DNA of 64,000 nt. Origin: Polytrichum commune. Lineage: Eukaryota > Streptophyta > Polytrichopsida > Polytrichales > Polytrichaceae. The notes below the pieces were generated by a model that saw only the letters and a list, made by a program, of their open reading frames with translations, searched no databases and had not been told where the DNA came from. Within the stretch, counting starts at the first letter, position 1. Each line of letters begins with the position of its first letter. The DNA lies in NCBI GenBank assembly GCA_950295325.1, contig OX485805.1, positions 5,642,501 to 5,706,500 of the forward strand, written 5' to 3'. Position numbers and translations under genes: made by a program. This document shows, one piece after another, positions 1-10,941 of the stretch.

Positions 1-1130
1 ATTAAAACACGCCTTGTTCCGTCACTCATGCGTGCAGAGCTCATCTCACTCCATGAGGCCAGTGATGTATAAAAAATGCAGGTCCTGTGGATTTCAAAAA
101 TCCTGCCCGCTCGCAGCCCTAACTTAAATTATTACGTCATACACAACCACCACACCTTCCAGATTTCAATTACTTATACGCTTGTGTCGACATTTGATGC
201 TTGTATCAAGCTGCCTCTGATTCCCAGTCACACAGAACATTCTTTTTAGAAAACTTCATTGAAGGTTTGGCAATTTCAGCCACTTACATATGAAATAAAT
301 TGACGCCTTGTTCCGTCATGCGTCATGAGGAGCCTGCTTACCTCATTTTATGACGCCTGTCCTAAATAGAAATGCAGGTCCTCTGCCATTGTTTTCTGCT
401 GCCCGCAGCCCGAAGCTAAATCTTCATACACAACCACCAGAATCCAGACCTCCAGATCCCAATACCTGATTGCGCTGATATATGATGCTTGCATCATGCT
501 ACCTTTGATTCCCGGTCAGACAGAACACTCTTATTAGGAAGATTAATCGTATGTGTGGCAATTTCAGCCACTTACATATGAAGTCAAATGGCGAATTTCT
601 CCGTCATGCGTGATGAGGAGCATGCTCATCTCACTGCATGATAAGGCCCGTGTTAAACAAAAAATCATGGCCTCTGCCAGTGAATCCTGCTGCCCGCAGC
701 CCTAAGTAAATTACTTACGTCATACACAATCACCAAACCTTTCAGATTCCCAGCTTCTGCGAACACTCCAGCTCGTCCACTTTGATGCTTGCATCAAGCT
801 GTTCTCGATCCCCGGGCTTACGGAACACTCTTACTAGGAAGCTTAATCATTTTCAGAAATTACAGACACATGCATAAGATTGAGATGACGCCTTATTCCG
901 TCACTCATGACGAGCCTGCTCATCTCACTCCACGGTAGGGCCCGTGCTAAACAAGGATTACATGTCCTCTGCAACCCAGCAATCCTGCCACCCGCAGCCC
1001 TCAGTTAAAATCGGATTACTTATTACCACCAGGATCCACACCCTTTCAGATCCCAGTTACTGAGCTTCTGCCAACACTCAATTCGTGCCAACATGTCTGA
1101 CAACCCTAGCTGCAGCATGCTCCTCTCACC
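1..1130. repeat. four degenerate ~290-bp tandem repeats
   Basis: A unit of about 290 bases recurs four times. The landmark GCCTTGTTCCGTCA (or a variant) ends at 24, 318, 605 and 903, giving periods of 294, 287 and 298. Each unit contains the same series of blocks: a CATCTCACTCC-like block, a CTGCTGCCCGCAGCCC block, a CATACACAACCACCA block and a GATGCTTGCATCAAGCT block. The copies are diverged by substitutions and small indels, so this is an old array. The left edge is cut by the window, so more copies may lie upstream. No coding frame is maintained. It could be a minor satellite or the subterminal region of a transposon. Confidence 0.8.
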
Positions 1131-2488
1131 AACTCCTGGAATTCCTCTGTCAAATGCTGTCGTCGACGGCCCTAACTCACGTCACCACGCACACAAACCG
1201 CCACGGTTTCCAGGTGGTTTCAACGAGGCCGGGGCCTGGAATTTGTGAAGAATTGTAAAAATATTTGTTAAGGCGGAGTACGCCTGCCTGCCATTCCTCT
1301 AGTCCGATTCAGCAAAGAGCTCCTGGCCGGTGATCTTGCAGAACTGAACGCTCCCGAAAACGTAAGACTTCAACGTTGGAGAGAGAGAGAGAGAGACAGA
1401 GGACCTGATGAATGTCTGGTGGATGTCGTTGAAGCCCACCTCTCTTCATCCCATGTTCATTCATCTGTGCATGCAGGCCAGACTCTCAACAGGGATGGTA
1501 CGGATGAAAACACAGGAACGGGGTGACGTCATCCACTGGTCCACCTCATCCATCCATGCACTCGAGCTCAGGAATAAGGGCAGTGTCGAGAGGGGGGAGG
1601 TGGTACATGAGTGGATGAGCAGTGAATGAATGTTGGTCGTAAAGTTTGGATGTCTAATTTTGGGGGGGATGATATGGGGAGCTTAAGGGGTGGTGACCTA
1701 ACTACACTAGATAGTCTTATTAGTGTGGGTGGGAAATGTGGAAATACTTCCCGTAGGCCACTTTAATTGTCTAGTCAAGGCAGAAGCAATCTGGATCCAA
1801 GACCATGGGTTTTTGTTTAAGTTATCCTGATTTACGCCCAACACTTTACATAACATGGAATGAATTAGTCGTCTCACATCAAAAGCAGCATAGAATAAAC
1901 AAATAAAACATTGACATCAAATTCCTAGAATTAGAAAGAATGTGGCCCGCATTCCTTTTAAACTAAAATGAATTTGATGAGGGTTGGAAATTAAAGTGGT
2001 TCTGTGAAATTCTCGTGGTCCACAAGTTAATAGAACTAATTTGTGTAATTCTCAAGCTTGCATAATCAAGAGCATGGTCAATCATAATTGGATTTGCCTT
2101 TGCATCTGAAAACATAAATTGGCATGCATAAGGAGGTATATACATCTATGGGTTCAGATCCGTCTCATCCTACATAATAAGTAGGAGGGTTTTGTTTCTC
2201 AACACCTTCCACAAGGTTGATGTTGAAAGCTAACCCCCCCCCCCCAAAAGGTTTTGTGTTGATTCATTCCGATTTAACTACAATGGACTACTTTGGAGCC
2301 TCTTATCCCAACTCTTATTTTTTCAAAATGTGGATTCAAAATCTCGCAACTTTGAGAATTAGTGCATAATTGGAAATTACAAAAGTCGCCAAGGTCCACC
2401 ATTTAAGCAAACATATTCAATAGTAAATTGATGTATTCGGAGTTATATTCTTATGATTGGAGGTGTACTAACTTATGAGATACACTAA
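1131..2488. other. intergenic, no gene recognised
   Basis: This stretch separates the tandem array from the first MITE. It is relatively GC-rich up to about 1400, then AT-rich. It contains a short GA microsatellite (about 1380-1396) and a 12-base C tract (2234-2245). On the minus strand at about 1366-1300 a 23-codon frame reads from a possible AG acceptor, after the CT tract, to a stop. It has no recognisable homology and no second exon was found, so it is not called as a gene. Confidence 0.5.
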
Positions 2489-3187
2489 GGGCCAAGTTCT
2501 ATGTGCCGGTCCTGGTCCGTTTTTTTCAAAATAAATGAGTGGGCCGGTGAAAAGAGGGTGGTGCCATGTGCCCATCCTTCTCACCCAAGGACCGGTACCC
2601 CCCATGGATGGGTGTCCCACATTTTGTGTTGTGCAAGAACGGGTGCCAAAGGACCAGCGACTCTAACGACTCTAACGGTCACAAGAAGGACATGTGCCGG
2701 TTAGAAAGCTCCGGTGACCGGATCGGTCGGTCACCTAGGGTACACCCTTGGATACTAAAGGCCACTTTGTTCTTCTAGTCCCTTCTTTTGAGGAGTACTC
2801 CTACGGAACGTGTATTTTATGATGTTTTTAGAATCTAGATCTTAACAATATAAATATATAAATATATCTATATCTAGACATATATAGATATAGATATAGA
2901 TATATTTCACATAATTTGGAATTCATTTAATAAATATATGGAAATTGATGTGCAAATCAAATATGAAAAATTAAATGATGATGACCTTCGTTGCCGGTGA
3001 CCTTCATAAAGTGTCATGTCTTATCACTCACCAAATTTAGTTAGAAAGTAGGAAATCGAAATAAACCATCACCCCACATAGAAGTACCCCTCCATAAAAT
3101 GGGTGACATCACCCACTTTTTGGATGGTGTCACCCATTTCTCACCCATTTAAAAAACGGATCGAGACCGGCACATGGAACTTGGCCC
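2489..3187. mobile_element. MITE, PIF/Harbinger-like, TAA target duplication
   Basis: This 699-bp non-coding element has terminal inverted repeats of roughly 35 bp: the left end starts GGGCCAAGTTCTATGTGCCG and the right end is its near complement. The sequence TAA stands immediately outside both ends (2486-2488 and 3188-3190), which is the 3-bp duplication expected of PIF/Harbinger-type transposition. No transposase frame is present, so it is non-autonomous. The interior includes an ATATAGATA-type low-complexity stretch (about 2845-2915). Confidence 0.85.
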
Positions 3188-3684
3188 TAAGTACGTGAAG
3201 GTCTCCACAATATGGGTTTGTGCAATATCTTCTTTTGTGGGCCACCAACTCTAAATGATTTGTGTTTATTGCATCTATAAAAGCATGTCCTAAATAAGTT
3301 TATAGGGCGGATGTAGTGATTGGTCGGATAGGTCGGAGATATTGATTGGTTGGATAGGTCGGATGTATTGATTGGTCAGATAGGTCGGATGTAGTGATTG
3401 GCTAGACAGGGCTTGTGTTCACACACACCACTTTGGATCACTTTTGGGTGCCATTGGGTTAACCATTTTGTGTGCACTCATATGCATAGTGGGATATTTT
3501 GATGCTCTAATTAGGGAATCTCTATTGCACAAGACGAGGGGTTGACTTGCTCGCCTCTTTGAAAAAATGTAATTATTTATTTACAGGGAACAAAGTTATA
3601 AAAATACTTGCTTCCCTCAATTCAATCTCTAGAAATATTTATTGTTGAACTGGCTTAGTTTCATTGTTTTCCGTATTTCTACCT
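3188..3684. other. intergenic with short tandem repeat
   Basis: No gene is seen in this stretch. The only structure is a 26-bp tandem repeat at 3308-3411, listed separately. Confidence 0.5.
3308..3411. repeat. 26-bp minisatellite, four units
   Basis: Four consecutive 26-base units begin at 3308, 3334, 3360 and 3386. Each resembles CGGATGTAGTGATTGGTCGG followed by ATAGGT, with a few substitutions between units. It lies in non-coding DNA and has no evident function. Confidence 0.85.
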
Positions 3685-4523
3685 GATCGCATATGAATGT
3701 TACCCACCTCTCATTCATCCAACACAAAAAGCCTTGACAAAGTATGCCACATGGGGTTGTTAATTTTGGTTAATTTGACACTGGAAGCAACTTCAAAGTC
3801 CTTGAATTAGTTGAGTCCAAGTCATTCGAGGTGTATCAGCCACAACCCTTATAAGGGCCACTTCACACATGAGCCAAGAGTTGTGACCTTTTAATGGTTT
3901 ACGATCCTTGACTCTCATCCAAAGGCCGTACCATGGGTGTTGAGAAAGTCATTTTGTGTAGTCACGGGCCCTCAAGCATAGTGTGAAGTGAGAATGGACC
4001 ATGTTGCGGGACCATTGCATATGATGTTGGCAGAAAAAACGGGGAAGATGTGGTTTAATATAATATGTCTCAAACTCTATTAATTTGAGAGAATTTCTTG
4101 GTGGTGTTTGTATGTCCTGAAATCTATCCTAAAATATGTTATGAAATATGCCCTACAATTTCACCTGAAATTTGTCCTACTGGAATAACATTAAAAAAAA
4201 AATCATGGTCTCCCAAAATTTGCGTCAGGCCCACCTCATGGAGGTGGGTTTGACGAAAATTCCAGGAGACCACGAAACCTTATCCAAAGTCCACCACGTA
4301 GGACTCCACGTATATTTTTCATCCATGAAGTCTTCTTTGAGCATGTAGGCCTTGACCTTCGTGTGTGAAGTGAATTTGGATGGTCTCCGCCCTTTTGACC
4401 ACGAGAGCTCTTAGATTGCAACGGTCACGGGCCTTCAGACTTGTGTGTGTGAAAGTGGGCCTAACTTAGGGGATCAAGTGGGTACGTTGGATGGATGGAT
4501 GAGAGGTGCGTTCACATGCGATC
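3685..4523. mobile_element. MITE split by a second MITE (nested insertion)
   Basis: The outer element has ~38-bp inverted ends: GATCGCAT through the block CCTCTCATTCATCCAAC at 3685-3723, and its complement at 4486-4523. The two outer parts (3685-3854 and 4462-4523, 232 bp together) match an uninterrupted 238-bp relative at 41073-41310 in order and orientation. The Harbinger-like element at 3855-4461 sits inside it. The outer element has no coding capacity. Confidence 0.8.
3855..4461. mobile_element. MITE, PIF/Harbinger-like, inserted inside another MITE
   Basis: This 607-bp element begins GGGCCACTTCACACATGAG and ends with the imperfect complement (GTGTGTGAAAGTGGGCC). TAA flanks both sides (852-854 and 462-464 of the local numbering, that is 3852-3854 and 4462-4464). 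Internal blocks resemble those of the 18830 and 62532 elements, so they belong to one superfamily. There is no transposase. It interrupts an older element (3685-4523) and is therefore the younger of the two. Confidence 0.85.
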
Positions 4524-4535
4524 TAACGGAATTCC

Positions 4536-4990
4536 CCCCTCTCACAAAATCGGTAGTACGGAGTTCCATGGAAAAAGGCAGGTGACCAATCACTCATGTG
4601 TGGATGAATGTAGTGACATCAGCCCAGATGTTTCATCCTTTTGGGGGACATACCCAATGTAGACACGTTGTGAGTGGAGCCCTAGGCCTTTTACAGCACA
4701 TGGGCGACTGTTGACCAAACTTGGAATGGAATAATAATTAAGTATAATAAGCCCCATTCAACACCACGCTCTTGGTACGACCAACTAAGGGAACCCCCCC
4801 CCCCCCACATGCTGGATTCTTGGCAGTGTGATGTCATTGGATGAATGGTTGCTTTCATCCATACCATTCTCCCCCTAACCTTTTCACGGTTTTCCGTCCA
4901 TCTGAGTCCGGCCTTTAGCTTGGTCCCGTCGGCTCGGTCAAGTCATGGGAATTTTGAATTTTAAACGACATGGAGGTATTTGTCAAGTGG
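4536..4990. other. intergenic, nothing recognised
   Basis: No gene or well-defined repeat is seen here apart from a 13-base C tract at 4794-4806. Confidence 0.5.
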
Positions 4991-5523
4991 CAGGCTGTTT
5001 ACACCATGGACCGTGAAGTTGGACCAAGGCCTTGTAAAATCTATGATTGGATGTTGAACTCATCCCAGGACGACTTCGGTTTACACCAAGGAAGAAATGT
5101 CAGGGTGACCGTGGAGTTCGAGATCGCCAAACGGTATGTTTTAAGGCTTGCATTATCCGTTGGCATGGTCCAACGGGTTTTGCGGTGCGAGAGACAAAAG
5201 AGGTGCTCTGGTAGAAAAAGGCAAGGGCCCATGGCAGACCAATGATGTTGTAATTTATTTTTTATTGGGGTAGAGAAGACGTAGACAAGACAAGACAAGA
5301 GAAACGTCAAACTTGAAATTTTTCAAAACTGCCTTTTTTGGACATATATTAAAAAAATCAGCACATTCAATTTTGGTGCATGGTCATTCCTCTTGGTCCA
5401 CATTTGGTTTACACCTAGTGAGGGGTCCAAAGGTTTTGTACATTGATTCTTTAAGAATTGGACCATGGAAAAAGGCCATCTTCCATGGTCTGATTTCATG
5501 GTCCATGGTGTAAACTGGCCCTA
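4991..5523. mobile_element. degenerate TIR element (MITE-like)
   Basis: The inverted motif TTTACACCATGGACC lies near the left end (about 4998) and its complement near the right end (about 5500-5514). The right end closes with GGCCC followed by TAA, as in the Harbinger-like MITEs of this window. The left end is eroded and no target duplication is visible there. Related GGTTTACACC motifs occur internally. Overlapping short frames on both strands are by-products of this inverted structure. Confidence 0.55.
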
Positions 5524-6143
5524 AAGCAGATGAAATCATGCATTTAGTCGCAACCATAAGTTTATGAGAATCAAAAACAAAGTTATCCAAATTTCACCAA
5601 TGCTTAGGATACCATACACAAAGAGTGGCGTTGAGCTGTTAAAAGCCTCAAGGGCTGCACTCATTGAATAAAATATTGACCTGTGTGGGTTCACAAAGGG
5701 GTGTAAATTGTTACTAAGGGTTCCAAAATATACTTAAGGCATGGTATGAGCCCAAAATGGTTGCTCATATTTGTTTTAGGTTTAGAATTTACTTGAAGTT
5801 GCAATTGACGTCATTATTGAAACATCAAAAAGTATAAAAAAGAGTGAGGCTTGGTGAGAAATGTCGTTTAGGCTTTAGGCTTTAGTGGTGTGGTTGATTA
5901 AAGGATTAAGGGCGTTAAGGGTTAGTTGGATTAAGTAAGTGTGGGTGTGTTAGGTTGAGTGAAGGGGTTCCAGGGCTTTGGTGTTCTAATTAGGGCCTCC
6001 ATGTGTTGGTTTAAGGGTCTAGGGGGGGGGGGGGGGTAATGGATAAGATTTGGCTTGTGGGTTTGATTTGGGTTCGGAGGCAAGGAAACTAGTGTGGAGG
6101 AAAGAAATCAGGATCAGAAGAGGGCGGCGCCGAACAGAGCCCG
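5524..6143. other. intergenic, nothing recognised
   Basis: No gene is recognised. The stretch includes a 15-base G tract (6022-6036) and a few TTTAGGC-like units near 5866 that are too few to be telomeric. Confidence 0.5.
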
Positions 6144-6374
6144 CAGCTGGGCGCTCTCGAATGAGATTGTTGGTTGCAGTTGGACTGCCAAAGCAATGGC
6201 TGATTGAGTTTAGACTGCCAAAACAAGTTGTTGGTGTAGCTTAGACTGACGAAGCGAGTTGCTGGTTGAGCTTAGACTGCCGAAGCAATTGTTGGTTGAG
6301 CTTGGACTGCCGAAGCGGTTGCTGGTTGCGTTGGGCGCTCTCGAATGAGGTTGCTGGTTGAGCTTAGACTGCCG
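6144..6374. repeat. ~33-bp minisatellite
   Basis: Units of about 31-34 bases carrying GGTTGAGCTTAGACTGCCGA recur about six times. They are interspersed with two copies of a separate block, GGGCGCTCTCGAATGAG (about 6148 and 6332). The two-block organisation suggests a higher-order duplication. The sequence is GC-richer than its surroundings. Any reading frame through it is repetitive and has no recognised domain. Confidence 0.75.
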
Positions 6375-8461
6375 GAGCTAGACTATTTATGGGAAGGGGC
6401 CGGGGGTACGACGGTTACCTTGTATGGTAGGCTAGCTAATAAGGAAAGGGGGGAAGATTAGACTAGGAATTTGACTCATTAGTGAATTAGCGGGGAGGGG
6501 CCCTAGAGTGTAAGAGAGTAGCATAAGAGAAGAAGCTTTTGGTAGGGAATTGAGAGTTGGTTTGTAAATTAGTGTAGGAAGAAGGGAACAACAAAAGAAA
6601 AGCGTTTGTCAACGCTTGTACTCATGGTGTGGAATAAATTAGTGTGACCAAATGGACGTGTGACGTGATGGGGATGAATGATGTTGGGAAGATTAAAAAC
6701 TAGGACGAATATGAATGTGAGCCCCAAGCCCTCACCCGGACTAGGTAGCATAAGGGTGGGTGGTTTGGCCTCACACATGGGTATTATGTATTCTAGCTTT
6801 GTAAATATACTAGGCCTATTATTCGTATAATCCTGGTTGTATTTATACCTTTAGGCTCATAATCACTTATAATGAAGTGGGTAATTTGCAAGAGATCCAA
6901 ATGAATATTTCATCCAATATGTGAGCTGAATGGTAATCCCACGTTGTCCAAGGACAAATTCATCAAAATAAAGTATGGTATGTTACATGTCAAACCTAAA
7001 GTTTGACTGTCTAGAGTCAGGGATAATGATGGCTCATTGAATTTGAGATGTGATTATGCAATATCATTTTTCTCTCAAGCAATAGTTGAAGAAGTGAAGA
7101 AGAGAGGGATATATACAAAATTTATTTAAATACTTAAATATATATACAATTTGGCTGAAACATTGACCACCAAGACTTGGTATTTGGGAAGGGTTGGTAA
7201 GATGCACCACAAAATTGGCACACGTGTGGATTGAGTATCGACAACTTATTGACTTCTAGAGTTGGCCTTCCAATATCGAAATAAGGTCAAGTTGGTATCA
7301 AAATAAGGATCAGTCAATGTGGACCTATGATTTGATGGTGGAGTTAGAAGCCATTGTTGCATTGGCTACAATGCTTTATATTGTAGAAAAATATTTGTAT
7401 GAGTTACATCCAATGAATGAACAAGTGGTCAATGATTTCATCAATGATAAAAATATATATATGTCTTGCCAAGAGTATTTTAGCCATATGATTTTTTTGG
7501 CGTACATGTATGCTTGGGGTCTATACGATTTTCTTATTTCTCACTTGTGTATGTTCGAGGGGCTTTCCTAGCTACATGTTGTATGTATATCATTTTTAAG
7601 AGGGGGGAAATCTTGTATATCAGGGGTATTCATTTCAGGGTCATGCACGCACGTGGTTCATGGTTCTAACATCAAGTGCATCCCCCGTGTTAAAAGCCCG
7701 CTTTCTAGCTTTTTCTAGTAGAATGAGTGGGCCAAGCTAGCATAAGTTGATACGGGATATAGGACAACAGGTCCCAGCCATACCCTATTGTGGATCCTAA
7801 GATTCTTTCAAAGTACAAGAGGTGAAAAGAGGAGGTCCCAAAAGTTCCACCCAACTTTACAATAAGTTCCGATACACAACTAACTAACGAGATGTCAATG
7901 GAATTTTTCCATAAAGGAGGATCAAACCTTCGGTTTTCATCCCTCTTTGACGGATGTTACAAATAAAACTTGTGATATGTGCAATTAGAATGCCTTTGCG
8001 AATAGGTTGCCCTCTTTACCCATGCAAATTACCTTGGGCCAAAATGAGGTTACAAAAGCTTATAAGTTCCTTTGTTTCTTTCAAATGTGTATAGTAACCA
8101 CATTTTAAATAAATATCTACTTTATGTTTCTATTGTATGCACTTCAAATTTAAAATAGTGTGGAATGTCGATATATTAGTGTGGGGCAACCCAATTGCAC
8201 ATACAATGTAGTTTTCTCTCCAGAGTCTATTAAAGCAACGCAACTTGTCTCTCCAACTTTTTCAAACATCATTGATAAATTAAGTACTACACTAAATATT
8301 TTATTTAACGTCACTTACTATTTGGAATTACTTTGTGCTATAACTATAAACTATATATCTCAATTTTTCCCAACAAAGGTCAAATTGGTTGTTTGGATGT
8401 TTAGAAAAAATAAACATCTTTATTTGGTCAAAAAGTACATCAATTATAAAGAGATACAATA
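6375..8461. other. intergenic; weak repeat-derived frame near 7.3 kb
   Basis: No gene is recognised. A short plus-strand frame at 7317-7571 contains the string ELHPMNEQVVNDF, which resembles ELHAMDEKTFNDF on the minus strand at 41645-41887. The two are probably fragments of one unidentified mobile-element protein. The rest is AT-rich without clear structure. Confidence 0.4.
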
Positions 8462-9092
8462 ATCTTCTGCTTAAGTATGCATCCATTTAAGTACGTATCT
8501 TGGTTAAGTGCGCAATTTTTTTGACAAGAATTAGGATTCATACTATATTGCTTGAACATGTCATACAAAGTCATTTGCCGCAAATGCATTCATCTTTTAT
8601 GCTTGACATCAAATGTTAGTTTGTTAACATTTCACTAAAACATCTCAAACAAATGTTGCATTTCATCGTACATCTGTCTAGCTTTCATTTGAACATTGGA
8701 GCAAAGCAATTGGTCGTTGATGTCAAGGACAATGCTATGTAGAGCTTTAAAGCCTTTGAAGTCCGTAGCACTTTCAGATTCAACAAATGTTTCGATAGGT
8801 TGGATTTTGTTGCAGTATGTTCCCCCGATTCTCCCAAACTTTCCATATGGCACCTTTGCTAAATTCATACTCCCGTCCCATCGCCTACTTGCTTGGCGCG
8901 TTTGGCTTGCTCAACTTTGCAATGATTTCACATTGTTGGGCTTCGGTCAAGCATGTTACCTAAAGTTTCATCCATTTCCCATTGTGATTCATCAGATCAG
9001 AGGGTCTAGAAAGCGATATGAGTAAAGTACGCACCTACCAACTAAGTGCACACTAGTGGCTCCACTTCAAAGTGCATACTTAAGCAGGAGAT
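8462..9092. mobile_element. deleted pogo/Tc1-mariner-like element with subterminal repeats
   Basis: The inverted ends carry CTGCTTAAGTATGCA at 8467-8481 and its exact complement at 9073-9087, with looser matches a few bases further out. Inside each end the motif AAGTRYGYA recurs three times (left: near 8472, 8490, 8507; right: near 9025, 9045, 9070). This is the type of clustered subterminal site used by DNA transposases. A broken minus-strand coding remnant between the ends (listed separately) resembles a pogo/Tigger helix-turn-helix region. At ~630 bp, most of a full transposase is missing. No clear target duplication was seen. Confidence 0.6.
8632..8950 (-). pseudogene. pogo/Tigger-like transposase N-terminal remnant
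   Basis: Reading the minus strand from about 8950, the frame gives EIIAKLSKPNAPSK, a TAG stop, then REYEFSKGAIWKVWENR. This has the spacing of a psq/CENP-B-type helix-turn-helix, as found at the start of pogo-family transposases. After a frameshift near 8790 a second frame continues through ALHSIVLDINDQLL and QMKARQMYDEM to a stop at 8635. It could correspond to the second DNA-binding helix region. No DDE catalytic domain follows. The in-frame stop and the frameshift show it is dead. The family assignment rests on motif resemblance only. Confidence 0.4.
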
Positions 9093-9146
9093 CATTGTAT
9101 AGCATTGTGTAACTCCAAATCATAAGTGACACTAGATAAAATATAT

Positions 9147-9535
9147 AATATAGTGTTGGTTTGGTTTCGTCTTTTTGTATACCATTTGGGTCAAATCTAC
9201 TTATAATTGGGATTTTTATTTTTGATACCAATATGGTATGGGTATTTGACTGTGTTTTTAGTTTTAAAAACTTGTTGGGTCTACTTTGTATACTATGCAA
9301 CAACCTTCATGCCCAGACAAAATCACCCAAATATCAGCATGGTCTAGAATGATATTGACTCAAACCATAACTCGGGTATACAAAAATTCTCTCACCTTGA
9401 CATACCAACCAAACATTCATATTTGACTCGTATTACAGTCTTGATACCCAGGGATATGTTCTTTGAAAATTATAATTGATGTTGATTTTTGATACCCTGC
9501 ATTCACCTATATACCAAACCAACATTGATAAGTAC
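9147..9535. repeat. dispersed TIR repeat, copy 1 (family I)
   Basis: Ends with the inverted motif TGTTGGTTTGGT border about 390 bp. The same sequence, diverged, recurs at about 30390-30790, sharing blocks such as TTCACCTTGA, ATACCAACCAA and GCATTCACCTATATACCA in the same order. It is non-coding and probably a MITE. Confidence 0.6.
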
Positions 9536-10373
9536 CCAATATTTAATCTATGAGGGTATTAGTATGTGGTCTATCTTCTTCATGAAACACCTATATTTGA
9601 ATTGTAGATGACAAGACTTGTAGGCAAAAGGACACATGCCACCATGAAATTGGACTATTTGCTCAAGGATTGTTAATCATTAGGGTTATCTTTAAAAGGT
9701 CACATAGAGGTGAACACATGAGAAACAATCTCGAGTTTTATAGGCAACTATATTATTGTATAGATTGTCTCTCCCGTATTAGGTCCTATAAGTAAACAAC
9801 TTAGAAGTTTAAAGAGCGATTCCTTCTATCCTCAGTCTCACCGTAGTTTAGTCCCAAGTTTCATTTGAATTTTGTTGGGTACATGTAAATTAAGTTGGGG
9901 AACTTATTGGGATTTGTGAAGGCTTGCATAGTTGGATGGGTCTAGCATGTTCCTAGACAAAGTATTGTTGGAATTGAAGAGTTTCCAATTAACACACCAA
10001 AAACAATATGCATCTCCAAAGACCAAATGATTGGTCCTCCACCCTATTAAGAATGACTTCATTACATGATTAGAGTTGACACAATTAGGAGGGCCTATGT
10101 GATCGCTTAAGAACTAGAATCGTCTTAAATTTGACCTCTCATAATTTTTGTATCTCAACTTCAACATTTATGAAATAATCTTTGTGATTCTCCATTGCTA
10201 ATCATATGAGACAATTCTTAATTTGATCCAATGGCCAAAAGAGATTGTGGAATTGGAAAAGCCCACAAGAGGGTCAACAAAGCGACAGTGAATGATAAAT
10301 CGATTTCTAGATCCTATTTTGACGATTATAATATTATAGTGGGTCCGATAACTTTACACCCATGAATGTCTAA
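9536..10373. other. intergenic, nothing recognised
   Basis: AT-rich sequence without a supported gene, RNA or defined repeat. Confidence 0.5.
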
Positions 10374-10941
10374 GGGTCTCTTCACACTATGGCTGAAGGT
10401 TGAGAGGCTGTCGATTTCCACCGATCGGATTGCAAGAAACCAAGAATTCCGCCTATCGACTCTCCACACTAGAGGCCAAAGTCCGAAGGCCATCATTCTC
10501 CAATATGCCTACATGGTAGTACTTTTTGACCAAGGTGCCGGACTCTCAAAGGAAGTTTGCGTTGGACATGAATGGAAACCCAAACTATGGTCAAGAGTAT
10601 GTCATTTTTTTCCCATAAATTTTTTAAAAAAACTGACAAGATCTTTGTCGTTAGAATGGAGGGGTTGTTTTGGACATGGAATAAAGTGGGATGCTCCTTC
10701 TTCCTTTGGACTTTGGGCTTGGCCTTTGGAGGCTTCACGCTATGGCCGTCCAAGTCTAGAGGCCCTGGGAGTCCATGGCCAAAGGTTTGGACTTTAGGCT
10801 TGACCTTTGGAGGTTTCACACTATGCCACACCGAATGCTCCAATTCCTATGTTTCCAGCCCACTTCTTTGGACTCTCAACAAAGTTTGGCCATTTAATCC
10901 CACGACCTCTTGATTTGGATGGCCATAGTGTGAAGCGGCCC
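10374..10941. mobile_element. MITE, PIF/Harbinger-like, TAA target duplication
   Basis: This 568-bp element begins GGGTCTCTTCACACTATGG and ends CCATAGTGTGAAGCGGCCC, an inverted pair with few mismatches. TAA stands directly outside both ends (10371-10373 and 10942-10944). The interior is itself partly palindromic (related blocks near 10480-10560 and 10740-10910), so it yields overlapping frames on both strands that are not genes. Confidence 0.85.

Noticed and set aside
1300-1366. Possible terminal exon on the minus strand
   Set aside because: A 23-codon frame follows a CT tract and AG, but there is no partner exon and no homology that I recognise.
5860-5885. Telomere-like TTTAGGC units
   Set aside because: Only two or three imperfect units are present, too few for a telomeric tract.
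10366-10913. Frames of 113-143 codons on both strands
   Set aside because: They are produced by the partly palindromic interior of the MITE at 10374-10941.
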